Positions 37,401 through 51,282 of a DNA stretch of 64,000 bases are shown piece after piece (position 1 is the first letter of the stretch; each line of letters begins with the position of its first letter). The DNA lies in assembly GCF_020882245.1 (NCBI RefSeq), contig NC_083600.1, positions 14,322,001 through 14,386,000 on the forward strand, in the 5' to 3' direction. Source of the stretch: Rhopalosiphum padi (taxonomy: Eukaryota; Arthropoda; Insecta; Hemiptera; Aphididae). The notes under the pieces are model-generated. The model did no database searches. It was given only the letters and a program-made list of their open reading frames with translations, and had not been told where the DNA came from. Both the position numbers and the translations under genes were made by a program.

Positions 37401-40400
37401 ATAATTGTATCATATTATTATCCACTCGCCGTGTAGCAGCCGCAAGTACCTTTGTATTGCTATAATTTGGCTTTATATAGGTTAGTTTAGATTTTGTGAC
37501 TTTTTGAGTGCATTTAGTCTTGCACACTGCACCTTCCATCACAGGTTTTTTATGTTATACATTATGCAAACATATTTTACATATATATATATATATATAT
37601 ATATACGATCGACATAACGGTGTCGAACGATTTTCATCTTTATTGTATGACTCGACACCAGGTAAGTACATACTATATTATTGTGACGTCTATAACCCTA
37701 TTTATTATTATTTAATTATGTATCATATGTTATACGGCGTGGTCTAGATATAACGCGCGTGCAATAACGATTTTGACGTCACGCATAACTGTTATACTAT
37801 ATATATTACACACTACGCACATAATTTATTTATTTATCGATATACAAACGAAATATCGCGTTGCACTGTAGCACAATCATAATTCATATAAAATCATAAC
37901 CGCTAAACCTGTGTATAGTGTTCAGAAAACATGTATATATGTATATAACGTAGAGTATTGCATCCACAATGCAGCGTCATTGCACCGTTTTTCGATCCAA
38001 TTGATACATACGTTCGATTTCTTAATGATTATGGGTAAACTAACATAGTATGAACTAAATTTATTTACATCTTAAACATATATCCTCTGCGGCAAAATGT
38101 TCGAAGATATCGATATGGTTAAAGCCATCTGAGCTATTATATATATTGTATAAGAAGGGTAGTCTTTAACTGCAAGGGAGTTAGCAAGGTAGTCGCCATA
38201 GTCATTAGTTAGTAATAGTACCTAGGTCATCATGTGCGATGTATATAATACATATAAATTTAATAATAAATGAATAAGTAATAACATACATACAATTCCT
38301 GTCAACAACAGATTTGCGTCATTTACGTTAGCAATATAATATCCATAAATATTTTGTCATTTTAATGAAATCATGTATCGTGAATATTATTAAATATATT
38401 ACAGATCATTTATTTATACTATCGCGGTCTGTGTTAATCGTAGTGTACATATATCATCACACAATCCACCCGCAAGATGAGGATAGTGCACAATACACAT
38501 GTGTATCGTATATGTGTTTAATTATTTCTGTAAGACTTAACAGACCGCAGATAGCGATGTGCTGTTAGCTTTCATATTGCGCCTTTGCAAAAAAAAAAAT
38601 GTAGTGCTCTCTTTATTATCACTGATCACGTGGCTATGAAATTCAATGGGACCCGCAGCTCCTCTACGCTCTCAACCAAAATAATTCTTATTTACCGTCC
38701 TATACAATAGTGCTGTTAACACTTTGACAGAAAGATATCAGTTATATTTTTACACTGTGTGTCTGTTCAATGATTAAGTTATTTTCAATTGTTCTTTAAT
38801 GCAACCCCCCTCCACCAACTAAAATGAATTATTCCTAAAACGACCCGCAGAGTTCTAATATTATATTATAATCGAAGCGCGTGGGTTTCTTTTAGGGCAA
38901 TGATGGTTATGACGATCACACTTATTTTTTTTTAATACAAGAACTATTGATTTTAATTAATTAATAAATTACTATAAAATATAATAAATAAGTAGTCAAG
39001 ATGTAGCATAGTGTTTGGCCGGCCGCAGTCATTGAATGGTAAATCTCGAATGGGCGACAACTCGGGTTCTTAGCGACGAAGTCATGTCCCACATTCAAGG
39101 AAACGTGTTTCAAATACTCAACCAGCCAATTTATCGTATTGTACCCTATCGCAAGGAAAACAAATTCCCACAGTTAATGGCAATAATTGTCGAAGCTTAA
39201 TTGATAAAAAAAAAAAAATAATAAGTTTTTATTTATGAGAAAATAAAACGTTACGAATCTATTTAAAAATAACAATATAAGTTTTAAACAAACTTTTCTC
39301 ATTTTTATTGATGTACTATCGAGTATCGACCAACCCAATTGTACCACATTTGTAATTGATTAAATTGAATTATCGGAAATTCTGATAATAATTAACAATA
39401 TATCAAGAGTTTTTCATGTTGTAATATACTATTATTTAATAACACAATATTTTTATTAAATTCAGACAAATTATCAGACGGTCGTTTACCCGTACCATAT
39501 TGTATTGAATTATATATTAACTTTATTCTAGCGTCAGTATCTACGATAAAGATTAGTATAATAAAATTAACAATAAAAAATGTATAAAGTTTTAGCTGTT
39601 AAGATTAATCATTGATAATTAATATTAAAATTACATATCTCTTTGTGGGTGTGGTCTTATAAATACAAAAAAGAAGCGTTCCAACTACTATTAATAGTCT
39701 ATACTCTATTATATCGAAAATACGTAGAAGTTCATACAAAGCGTAAGGACGGAATGGTACCTATATACTATATAGGCTATATATCGTGTAAAAATTAGAA
39801 TAACATCCTCGAAATGTCCCTTTACTTGTAGATCAAAGGCATAAAAGTGCAGCCTAAATATTTAACGGCCCTAATTCGAAACCAAATTGCGACCCTGCAT
39901 CCGACAGTGCGATAAGTTGCATTTCTAATGTTACTTGCGTCGTATTATCATAGCGATATCATGTGTACAATTTAATAATATACGTTTCACTACGTTTGTA
40001 CCAATTTCGGAATGGCCGTATGCCGCGCGTTTATTATAATAATATAACATACTATATAGGTACCTATTATATGCAATCTCGTCGTCGTCGGATGTACAAA
40101 CGAAATAATTGTGTAATGAATTGTTATAGTTTTGAATGCGTTCGTCGCATATAATGTGTACCTATACGAGTATATATATATATATATATATAGAACGCGT
40201 ATATAGCAAATTTATATATCTGAGATGGAGACACGTCCGTCGTTTCTTTTTAGTGTCAACATCTTCATTCATTAGGATTCATTGCTTCATTGTTTAGACG
40301 TCATGACAGGCAATTAGATTGTACCTATGGGGTATATATTGTATTCAGCGGTGGATATACCAGGCGTCTATAGCATTCAGGTGGGTACACTGCGGCGGTA

Positions 40401-42111
40401 TATATTATGGGCGGGCGACGACAACGATGTGGTGTATAGGTACACCCGCGAGGAAAACCGCAGCAGTGCTTATTATTGCAGCAGCAGCACGAGGAGAAAA
40501 TGAAACCCAACACAGTTATATATTATATTTATATGACATCGCGGTGTATGTATATATATATATATATATATATAATCAGTGTATTATATTGTACAAAAGG
40601 TGTATATATAGGTATACTAACCTCCGTACATTACATTACGGCAGTAGCGGATCTAGAGATTCAGTCGTGGTAGTGGGAGAAAGGGGGGTAGGGTTTAAAA
40701 AAAAAATGTGTGTTCATCACGAATATTAGAGACTTATTGTGTTCATGAGAGATTTGTATTTTGTAAAAATATATTGCCGGCTAACATATGGTGTCTCGCT
40801 TTTAATAATATTTCGACCATTTCGAACAACTATAGAACAAGTCATAAAACCTAATCAAATACGTAAAAAACACAGTTCAATGTGGGGAAGAGCCTATTAT
40901 CGCCACACACCACAGTCGTAATGCCACTGATTTATACGTACATACGTTTTCACGGACTGTGTTCGAATTCGGTTTAGCGCTCGCGCGTTTATCGTACGTA
41001 TACCGCAGACTGCAGAGCATGCCGATTTGTTGAATATCGTCGGCGATCCGAACGTGTTGCTTTGAATGGGTCTATACTCTATTCGGCGGCGGCGTGTGTT
41101 TAGGCGTTACAATTCGGGGCTTCGGGCCTAACTTAACCGTATATGCGTATAATATAACGCTTTTTGTCGGCTCGTGATCCAGCTGCAGCATCGCTAATCG
41201 CGGAGTTTTCGATCGTTCATCGTTTTGCCCATATAGAATTCGCCAAAGAAATTGCCACTGTCGTTTTATACATTACGCATTAGGTGCATGTATTGCGCTT
41301 TCGTGTCGTTGTGCGCGTGTCCCCCTTCGGGCGAGGGAAACAAATCTAAATACACCTACAGCCCAATGTATACGTGCCTATGTATTATACTTGCATATAT
41401 AGGCACTTATTATTATTATTTTTTTTTTATTATTATTTTACATATTATTATTACTGACGCCATCGTGAAGTCTACCTATCGCTACGGCAGCGTTATAATA
41501 ATATTATACATTTTTATGGCCGAGTAGGAATAATATATTTAATAGGCAACTTTATTTATATACATTTTATTTTCTCGTATTTATACACACCTACTGCAAT
41601 TCGGTTTGGAAAAAAAAGTCGATGTTCTCACAGTAGGTACCTCTTATATTATCATAATATAGCATTATAATATAAACATTATTATATTATTATGCAGATT
41701 GATCGGGTTCGACGAGTACAATATATCTGTTAAGCCAATATTCAAACGTATTTATTGATACCATAATATAATGTAAAAAATATATGACGATCTATCCGTG
41801 TGGTATATTTTTCCCCGCTGGGTGGACAATATTTTCATTCGTATGACTTCCTTCTCTTCGATTTGTATAAATGTTACGGGTAAAGTACGAAAAACGGGAT
41901 GTATAATTATAAAAATAAATACATTATACATCAGGAATCATCTGCAATTAATATTTTCAAAGGCCATAACAATTAAATATAAATCGTTATTTAAAGAAAA
42001 TATATGCACAATGAAAACGAATGAAAACTTCATTTAATTTATCATCAAAAAGAATAATTTTAAAAAAAATTTTCTTTTTTGGCGAACCAGATAAAGTTTG
42101 TCTAGGGCCGC
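34461..42111. other. Non-coding region with CpG-rich islands
   Basis: AT-rich DNA interrupted by CG-rich blocks at about 35540-36260 and 40930-41340. TA microsatellites lie near 37580-37604, 40172-40191 and 40551-40573, and a CT run is at 34576-34588. Around 40639 the word CAGTAGCGGATCTAGA looks like a single hAT-type terminus, with only a weak partner (GCCACTG near 40922). No protein gene recognised; the open frames at 35802-36041, 37252-37542 and 40319-40729 have no family features. Confidence 0.4.
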
Positions 42112-42304
42112 ATCTAGTACAGCGTTCCCAAAGTGTGTTCCACGGGAAAATCTCAAGGATCCTGCCAGATGTATGTGATTATTGAGAAAATTATTTTATA
42201 TTATATTTGGATTATTTATATTATTTTAAAAAGGGGGTTCCACGAAACAAACTTTTTATTAAGAGTGCTGTGGTGGTAAAAGTTTGGGATCCAATGATCT
42301 AGTA
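42112..42304. mobile_element. hAT MITE with perfect 8-bp target-site duplication
   Basis: The element is 42120-42296 (177 bp). The left end CAGCGTTCCCAAAGTGTG and the reverse complement of the right end, CATTGGATCCCAAACTTTT, align as terminal inverted repeats of the common 'CAGTGGTTCCCAAA' hAT type. It is flanked by direct copies of ATCTAGTA (42112-42119 and 42297-42304). GGTTCCACGAAACAA inside echoes the subterminal GTTCCACGGGAAAA. No coding capacity. Confidence 0.88.
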
Positions 42305-45300
42305 TGTATTATTTGGGTAAGATGTTTAAATCAACACTATCCATATCTATATTCTATAGTGGATAAAGTAAAAATATTATTTATAAAATGTTTATAAATA
42401 AATTACCTAGGTAGTTTGTACATTATCCACAGCACTCTGACTATATTGTACTCGTATAATTGATTGGATAATATTTATACATTTCACTGCTCATATGGTC
42501 ATATGGATAAGATTTACATTAACCTATTAGGTATGTATACACTATAGGTTTTTGAACCTTAAGGTTATACAAATAATTATTTGTCACGTAATATAGTGAT
42601 ATTATACATAGCAACAATTTTTTTTGAGAAATACATTTTTGTTTTTACATGTATTTACGACATAAAAAAATTAAGTTAGAGGCTGGTTTTTCAAATTATT
42701 GGGACTTGAATGCAGTACATAGAATCCTCCCTGCTGTAAGTATACGATCGCAGATCTCTTCTTGACTATGAATAGAGTGTTCAATAGTGAATATAGGTAT
42801 ACCTAAAACAAATGTAAAATTTATCGTTAATTATTTAAATATTTATTTATTTTAGTATGATTTTGGGTTGAGCTAAATATATGTTTAGTACTTTAATCTT
42901 AGTAATATATATACCTAGTTGTTTGTAAATTGAATAAAACTAATATGGTAAATACCTACTGAAATTTAAATGTTTACCTATAGATCGACCTGTGATGGTT
43001 AAAAATATATAAATCAACATGATTAGTAGTGTGAGGCTATCACGTGGGAGTCGGTTGATAACTTAAATCGAATATTTAATTAAAATGCATAATTTTAAAA
43101 CTGTATTCTCGCCGTTAGAAAATATTTTATAATACGAATAGTTATGCTCTATAATAAATAAAGTAAAAATCTGCTTGAATAATGCAATAATTACTTAAAG
43201 AGTTGTCCCTCTTTCATGTTTTGGAATAAAATTAACTCTCCATATCTACTATGACCACGATTTTTTGCTTTAATTACTTTCTATACAGTTTTATTAATAA
43301 TTTTTATGATTGTTATTTACTTATCAAAGAGATATATTTGCAGACAAATGGGTTTTAAATTTTGATTTTAATTAATTTTTACCTATAAAAATATGTTTAT
43401 AATTTATTCTCGACATTTCTACATAGCTGACACTTACGGGTATGATTATTATTTTTGCCCAAGCAAATATATTTACAGCTATATATTATTTTTTACTGTG
43501 GTTATTGGTAAGAGGCGTACCTATAATTATTATAGGTAGGGATCGAGGGCTTTATCTACAGGTGTTTTTTTCATAAGACTCTTCAAAATAGTGTTATGGC
43601 AAAAACAAATATTTTTAAATATTAGTTTATGTTATTACTTATTAGTTATTGTGATTACATGCTATTATTATATATTTTTTTTAATGTTCAAATGTGAACG
43701 ACCGGCGATTAGATCGAAGAATAGAATTATATTGGCTGTAATATTAACATATTTTTCCTTTCGTTTCATATTCACTGTTTATAATGCTACAAAATTTAGA
43801 AGTGTTTTGAATCCCTTATTCGTCTTTAGTACCAAGTTAATTTTAGTTTAGATAGGTTGATAGGTAGTATATTAAATTTACGATAATTCGACAAATAACT
43901 CACTATAATTATAGACGTTCATTAAATAAATATCATTTAAAATTAACAAGATTCTCAAAAATGTTTAGGTATACATGCAATTATATGCATTATATTAAAA
44001 ATATGCAAAAAAAAAAAATATTCTATTTAATCAAGAATAAGCCGCCAAACCGTGGACATATCTGAAAACCAATCAATTTGGATTTAAGGAAGAAAACATG
44101 CAAATGCATAGAAATCCTAGTCTTAGTTATTATATATTTTTTTATACAATTTGTTATTTTAAATTACAATAGACATCACTGTTCAAAGCCAATATTTTCA
44201 TATATTTTTCTAACTCAAAAATATATGCATGTATATATGTACAATGTTAAACAGCTATAATTTTTAGATAAATTTTTTCTTTATATTTTATAAATAAAAA
44301 CAAAATTACTCATTAATTTTTAAACGTATATATTCGTCACGAATTTATCTACGTGTATTATATACACCTACTATATATGCATAATGCTTATAGTTACCTA
44401 GTTGAAGGTCCATTTACTATTTAGTTGTATTATCTGTAAATATAACATATATAATGATTTTATTGATATTAAATATTCTAAAATTTATCAAAAATTATTT
44501 TAAATAAAAAAACCTAGTATACCTACCTATATTTGTATTCTTACAGGTTACACAATAGCGTCTATATTTACTTTAATTTTATGAAGACTAGAATTGGGTA
44601 AACTATAATCAATAACCATACTTCAATTATTTACTGAACCAGAAATTTTATAAGGATAAACTCGGTGATGTACCTATTATTAAATGAATCACACAATTTA
44701 TGTTTTACACATGCAAACAATTGAATATAGATGTGCGCTTTTATAGTTTACTATTAGAAAAGGGATAAAGTTGCATTTTGATTAGCTAATATTAGCTATT
44801 ACAATTAATAACATTATAAATGCATGTATTAATAATTGTATGTTAATAAATTAAGTTTTTATGTAAATATGTTGTTGTTTTTTCGAATTGAATAAATATA
44901 ATATCTAAAATACAATATTAATATTACTTATTAGTATATTGCTATTAGTCATTGATTTTTATCGTCTTAATTTTTAATACAATATATATTATTAATTATT
45001 ATGTCATACGTTTTTCTAATATCTCTTGAAAAAAAATTGAATTAAGTATGACTATATGTATAAGAATACCTTTTATGGGTATAACATTATTGCATAAACG
45101 AATAACAATTGAAATATTGAATAGATACCTAATTATAAATTTAATACCGTATATATATAATTAATATTCGTCAAGATAAACCTCCAAAATGATTAATGCG
45201 TATAAATTTAATTTCAACACAATATAACCTAATTGTTTAGGTACCTTATCAATTTTTTTACTGCAGGTTTTCAGAAAATATGTACCCAACGTCAATAAGC

Positions 45301-48007
45301 ACTTTAAAATCAACAATGTAACCTAGGTTTGTCACTGCTCAAAAATTACATTAATTATTAATAATCTCATCTTTGTAGAGATTCTTCTTTAAAAACTACT
45401 GAGTACTGATTATACTTCTGGTTTTATTACTTGTTCGTCATATTGTTACAAATTCGTTTACTTGTTTGCAGTGATTTCACGCGATTCGAAATACCTACTT
45501 GCGTCCTTTAGCTGTTTGACCTACTCAATGTGTCACTTATCATGTACCTATATATATATATATACACATATAGCTTTATGTATGATTTTGACGCTGTTAG
45601 TTGATATTTTATCGATTTAAATAGGTCACGGTTCGAATCGTATATGTTTTATAATATAATATAATTATTATTTATTATTGTTTATTCGAAGACATTCCTA
45701 TATCTTCTATAGCGAAACGATATACCAAGTGGGAACTGCGGGGATGGATGTTTTTCTAATTTTTTTTTTATACATGGATAAGCATTATGCTTATCATAAG
45801 TATACTGTATACTATGACATCGAAATGTCATAATCAAAATATTCATAATCTCATATTTTTATTTTTCTTATTAAATATCTACTTTAAAATAGGATTTAGT
45901 GCAAATGCTTCCTATTAGAAGTTAGAACTATTGTTGAAGTAAAAAAAAATTAAGTAATAACTAATAACAATAATTATATCAGAATTGAAGTGTAAAATTC
46001 GCTTATTATATTACTACAGACAATTTTATATTTAAAATAGTATATAATACGATATTTTTACTATATACATCGAAGTTATGTATAATTATACACTTGTAAT
46101 CTTAGACACGATCGATAAACATTTGTGATTGATAATGCCCGTGAACACTGGTATAGGTATACGACAATATACTCAGTACAGTCATCAAGTGTCGTCGTAT
46201 AGTGATGAATTGGCGTTTATATATATCATATAATATAATATAAATACCTTTATGCAGTTTTTTCATCCGTTCTTTGTTTACTTAAACAACAATCCTGGTA
46301 TATTCTCTTACTGAAAAAAAATCGTATTTATTTTTTTATATTTTAGATTCGAAAAGCGATTTGTTCGAAGCAAAAAAAAGAGTTCGCAATAGACAGTCGT
46401 ATAATATATACGCATCGTCATAAATCATACCAAAACACTGATCTATCGTTTATTGTGTGTATATTTTATATTTATATATTATATTACATTACATTATATA
46501 TATATAGCGTTTAAAATAACGAAACAATATCAAAGTGTTAATACATATATATATACATAGCACGCGCGTCCGCTAGTGTGTTTTATATTCCGAAGGGAAC
46601 GTTTATACGGTGACACACACTATATAGGTATATACGATATACCTAATACATTTATATATACCTATACTAGTATTTTCCATTTTCGAAGTTCTTTTTCAGA
46701 CTAGTTTTAATCGCTGAACAACCCAAAGACCTTGTAAATAATACCCTTCTAGAATGTGCGTATATGTATATGTGTGTGCGTGTGTGACACATTAACATAC
46801 ATTTTATCCAAGTGCGTAAACCCGTTTCAAGTTCCTTGGAACTTACAATGTATACGTGTACGCGTGACGGCGGACAATAATATAGGTAGATACTAATAAG
46901 ATAAAATATGATAATTGTGTATAAAAGCGCTCCGGAAACAATTTTTCTTACTTACATATTTTTACTATAGTACATATAAAATGCCTCTGTGAATGACTCA
47001 AAACATTTAATTATTTTTAAATTTTTTTCCCGTTATTTCATTATAAGTATTTCCAGAAAAGCAATATTTCGCCAAATTACAGGACTATAAAAGTCAAAAC
47101 ACTTTGAAAGTAAGACATGTTTGTCTATTGGACGGTGATTTATTAAATTCGAAGCAATGATCGTTTCATTCGCAAATTGATTTGAGTTCTACATTAACTT
47201 CAATTTTCAGGTGATCAATGTTGGTTAGGAAATAACTGCAGAGGAAATTAAAAACAATCAATTCTTAAAAGTTAAGATCTTTTCGTAGACGGGTTAAATG
47301 ACTGGAATAACGAGTTTTATGCAGCATTAACCCTTTGCATGCATGGATCCGAAATTAAAACCTATACTCGTGAATCACCTCGTGCTGTTTCAATTTTCAA
47401 GTATTTATAGTAAGTAGTAACTATTATAGATTTTACAAGTAGGATTCATACTACACCATGTCGTGTCGTTGTTTCGTATATTTAATTAATTTTAATATAT
47501 AGATAACGCAATGTTGGTAACACGTTACTTCCAAATTGATTCAACCAGGGGTACGAAACTCCGTGCGTTGGCCGAATCAGGCAGTTGTGACCTTGAACAC
47601 GGTCTCCAGATGGGCGTGGCATACGTTATCAATTAAATATATCATATCAATATCACAATATCATTTGTACCATTTTGTAGTTTTTGTACAATACGAATAC
47701 GACAATATTGTTTATTAATTTTACCAAGATTTATGTTTATGTATTAAGATTTAAAATTTACTCTAATGAAAAAATATTACAATACTTAAATTAATGACTA
47801 GTGTAATAATAGGTAATTGGATTTGGAATAAAATACTAGGCTTAAAGAACAAACACATTGGAAATTTCGTAAGAATATATTTAATTTATTCAATGAAAAA
47901 TAATATATTACATTAAAAGAATACATACATTTTATTATAACAATACTAAATGGCTCGCTGTAATAAAAGAATACATCGATTTTATTATTTTTCATATGAT
48001 CACAGTT
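42305..48007. other. AT-rich non-coding DNA
   Basis: No recognisable gene. Short open frames (43591-43851, 44078-44260, 47536-47718) are translations of AT-rich sequence. A degenerate version of the following 96-bp repeat unit may begin near 47885-48007 (words AAAAGAATACAT and ATTTTATTATTTTTCATATGA). Confidence 0.4.
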
Positions 48008-48340
48008 GTTAGTCCTAAAAAGAACTGTTTAAGTAAAGTATTCGCTTTCTGAATCAATATAATAAAAGACTATTCAATTTTATTATTTGTTACATGACCA
48101 GAGGTTAGTCCTAAAAAGAACTGTTTAAGTCCTAAAAAGAACTGGTTAAGTAAAGTATTCGCTTTCTGAATCAATATAATAAAAGACTATTCAATTTTAT
48201 TATTTGTTACATGACCAGAGGTTAGTCCTAAAAAGAACTGGTTAAGTAAAGTATTCGCTTTCTGAATCAATATAATAAAAGACTATTCAATTTTATTATT
48301 TGTTACATGACCAGAGGTTAGTCCTAAAAAGAACAATTTT
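48008..48340. repeat. Tandem repeat, 96-bp unit, about 3.3 copies
   Basis: Units start with GTTAGTCCTAAAAAGAACTG at 48008, 48104, 48221 and 48317 (the last truncated and diverging after about 20 bases). Spacings are 96, 117 and 96. The second unit is 21 bp longer because the TCCTAAAAAGAACTG segment is doubled within it. The units are almost identical to each other, so the array is recent. Each contains GTATTCGCTTTCTGAATC and ends ACATGACCAGAG. Confidence 0.93.
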
Positions 48341-48473
48341 AGTGAAATGTATTTGGCTAATAATACTGAAATTACTATTAATTTGTTACACATTCGTTGG
48401 TTATGAATCATTATAGGCATAAACAAAAATGAATTAATATCAACAGCTGGTTTTTTTTTTTTAAATTCAGTAT

Positions 48474-48869
48474 TTATAAATTTGAAAGAATTTGAACTTT
48501 TCTGTTCATTTTACCAGTACGTAATGCTTGAGATTTCTTGTTGGTTCTATTTAATGAGTTATATATTCGAAATCTTAAGAATAAGTTAATTAAGAAGTCT
48601 TTAGGAAAATTATCACACGGATGATAGAAAAAAATTGTATTTAAAATTAAATCTTTAAGAGTCTTACCCACGTTGGGCTGAGGAGCTAATGAAATGAAAT
48701 GTCTATCAAAAACTTGATTAATTTGAAAAATATACTGATAAAAAGTAGAATCGGGCATCATTAAATTACCAAATAATAAAGAAGGATTTGCTTCATATGA
48801 TTTAAAATGGGAATAAAATGTTTCACTGGATAACGAAGTAGTTGCTTGTGACGCCGTGACGGGAACCAA
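48474..48869 (-). CDS. Unassigned open frame beside the tandem repeat, possibly transposon-derived
   Basis: A 131-codon frame, long for this AT-rich DNA and of protein-like composition. It includes SETFYSHFKSYEANPSLLFG, then FFYHPCDNFPKDFLINLFLR, then RIYNSLNRTNKK, and ends MNRKVQILSNL. The run 'DFP.dFl..FlR.RiY..l...Nkk' followed by a basic C-terminus resembles the end of many insect transposon-encoded proteins, but no family can be named. A second frame (48761-48997) overlaps its start, which could mean a frameshift or an intron. It lies about 130 bp from the 96-bp repeat array. Confidence 0.35.
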   Translation of the reverse strand: MVPVTASQATTSLSSETFYSHFKSYEANPSLLFGNLMMPDSTFYQYIFQINQVFDRHFISLAPQPNVGKTLKDLILNTIFFYHPCDNFPKDFLINLFLRFRIYNSLNRTNKKSQALRTGKMNRKVQILSNL

Positions 48870-48997
48870 CCCAACCCCGCGCAGATACCCCGCCTACGTC
48901 TTGGAACCATTTTCATAATATCGGTAACATTGTGTCTAACATCATGTTGGTTTACGGAACCAATTCCTTGTTCAGACTTCAGATCATAGGGAACCAA

Positions 48998-51245
48998 TTC
49001 AGCGATCAGCTGATCGAGTTTCGTTTCTATATTGTTCTAGGATTCAACTCTACGCAAAACGGTATAATAGCGATAACCTGGTTTAAGAAACATATATATA
49101 GTATATACTATTTGTATATCTTTTGTGGTAGTACCGAATACCAAGTTCAGGTATATACCATGGTTTCACGAATATAACACAGATACCGGGTTGGTTACTA
49201 AGTACGATTTATCGTTTCACCTAAATAATAGAATTATATTTATATACACGCAGGATATAGGTTGTTACAGTGTTACCTTTTGGCTATTACCTATTATGCG
49301 ACTTCACATAAATTAATTGGCGATTTGTGTACAGCGCGCGATCACAATTATTACAATAAATAACAACATCATATTAGTCACTTGTTTCTCGAACGTCAAC
49401 CAAAACACGTATAATCTAATCCGAAGATTTATTCACATCGGAGCGACCGCGCACGTCGTATATTATTATTATTATTATTTATTATATATATATCATATAA
49501 AATAATATATAAAATGGGTACCGCGCAAGTTCTCGCCGTGTGGGTACCAGCAGCCTGTATATACATATACCTACCGAGATGTCGCTACATAATGACGATC
49601 GGTCATTATCGTGCAATTCTATTGTATTGCTTGATAGTTTTGATGTATGAACAATGGAACGATAACGACCGATCATTATTGTGGCCGCCACACCTCGTCA
49701 ATACTTTAATAATTTTACTCCTTATACTTGTACAGTTATGGCGTCTCTGTATGTATGTACCTATGTATGCATGTATGTATGTTTGTGTGTGTGTGTATAC
49801 TTGATGGACGAGGGCGAACGGGCACGAGATTAGCGATATCATTAAAACCGAATAATAACATGACCATAAAGAAAACGCGCGGAATATTATTATCACACAA
49901 CTCTCGTGCTATAGGGATATTATCTCTCTGTTTGTATGGAATAGTTTATTCCTGCATGTGGTGGCGTAGTGCAACTCATTTATATTGTCGTCGTGTCCTT
50001 TTCGGTTTCCTGATCCTCGACGTGTTTAAACGGCTATTCGAATATTTCGGACCCAAATTGACAAACAAAGACGACGACGTTCACGAAAAAAGTTCAAGTT
50101 CTATTTATTTTCGTTTAAAATTTAAATGTCTGCTTGTATATTATTCTGGTATAAGAATATTTTTCAAAGTATACCTAAATACTGGCCAATGGTCATATTG
50201 GCTGATATTGTTTTTGGCAGAAAATAATTAAATCATTACCATGTTAGTTCAGAACTATTTAAAAAAGATATTGTTATAAAACTTCGTTCTCGACTGAATA
50301 GTATTAATGATATGTAACAACCACCAATGTTTAATTTACTGAATAAAAGAAAGTATGACTATAGTCATTTTAAATTATTATACTATTATTAGTTAGTAGT
50401 CACTATAAATTTTATTAAATTAAATTTTGATATTCTTTTTATATCCTTGGCGTATCTACATACATATGTTTCCAATGCCAGTATGCCACTCCGAAAAAAC
50501 TTGAATCTCAGCTCAGTTAACAAAGTAGTCAACTCCATTATAAAAGATTTAGGAATCATTTCCATGATGAACATTCTATTATTTAAAATCTCTGATTGCT
50601 AACTCACAAACATCAAATCCTTGAATTATTGAAAATCCATCTCGTCGCTTAAAACAACTTTTTCCATTTATTAGCGATGGTCGATAGTATAATTTTATTT
50701 TACCTACTATGCGTGTTGAACACATCGCATATTAATTTATAATTGTCTGCGAACTCTGAACGTCTTCTGCCGCATTCGTGTCGTTATAAAAGTGTTGTAC
50801 ACAAATATAAAGAGTAATACAATCGATAAGAAATCAACACGCACAAATGTATCGAAATCAACATTAAATCGAATATAAGTTGAAATTGTACTCAGCTTTC
50901 GCGTAAATGGCAAATAATTTATTTTATTTAAGTACCTATATATAGTATATTATTACCTTAAGGACATTATTGTTTTTGATCGTTCCGCATCGTTATCCCG
51001 CGGCGGCTGCCGAGCAATTTCACATAATAAAATCGGTCTTTATATTATATTGTTCTATAAAAAATTCAACATTATTATACGGTGGTGGCGATGGCGGAGC
51101 GATTCGATATAATATTCTTTGCGGTATTTCGTTTCTCTTTCTTTCGCGCGTGATAGATGCACAATGGGGTCTGGTGTACTTATATACGCACATACGCGTA
51201 TATAGTTAAAGGTGGGGGAAAAGTATAATAATAATAATAATAATA

Positions 51246-51282
<37 letters not shown>

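Noticed and set aside
40639..40930. Possible hAT element starting CAGTAGCGGATCTAGA and ending GCCACTG
   Set aside because: Only six or seven terminal bases pair and the flanking 8-mers do not match.
49728..50231. 167-codon plus-strand frame
   Set aside because: Begins in TATG/GTGT simple repeats and has no recognisable domain; treated as chance.
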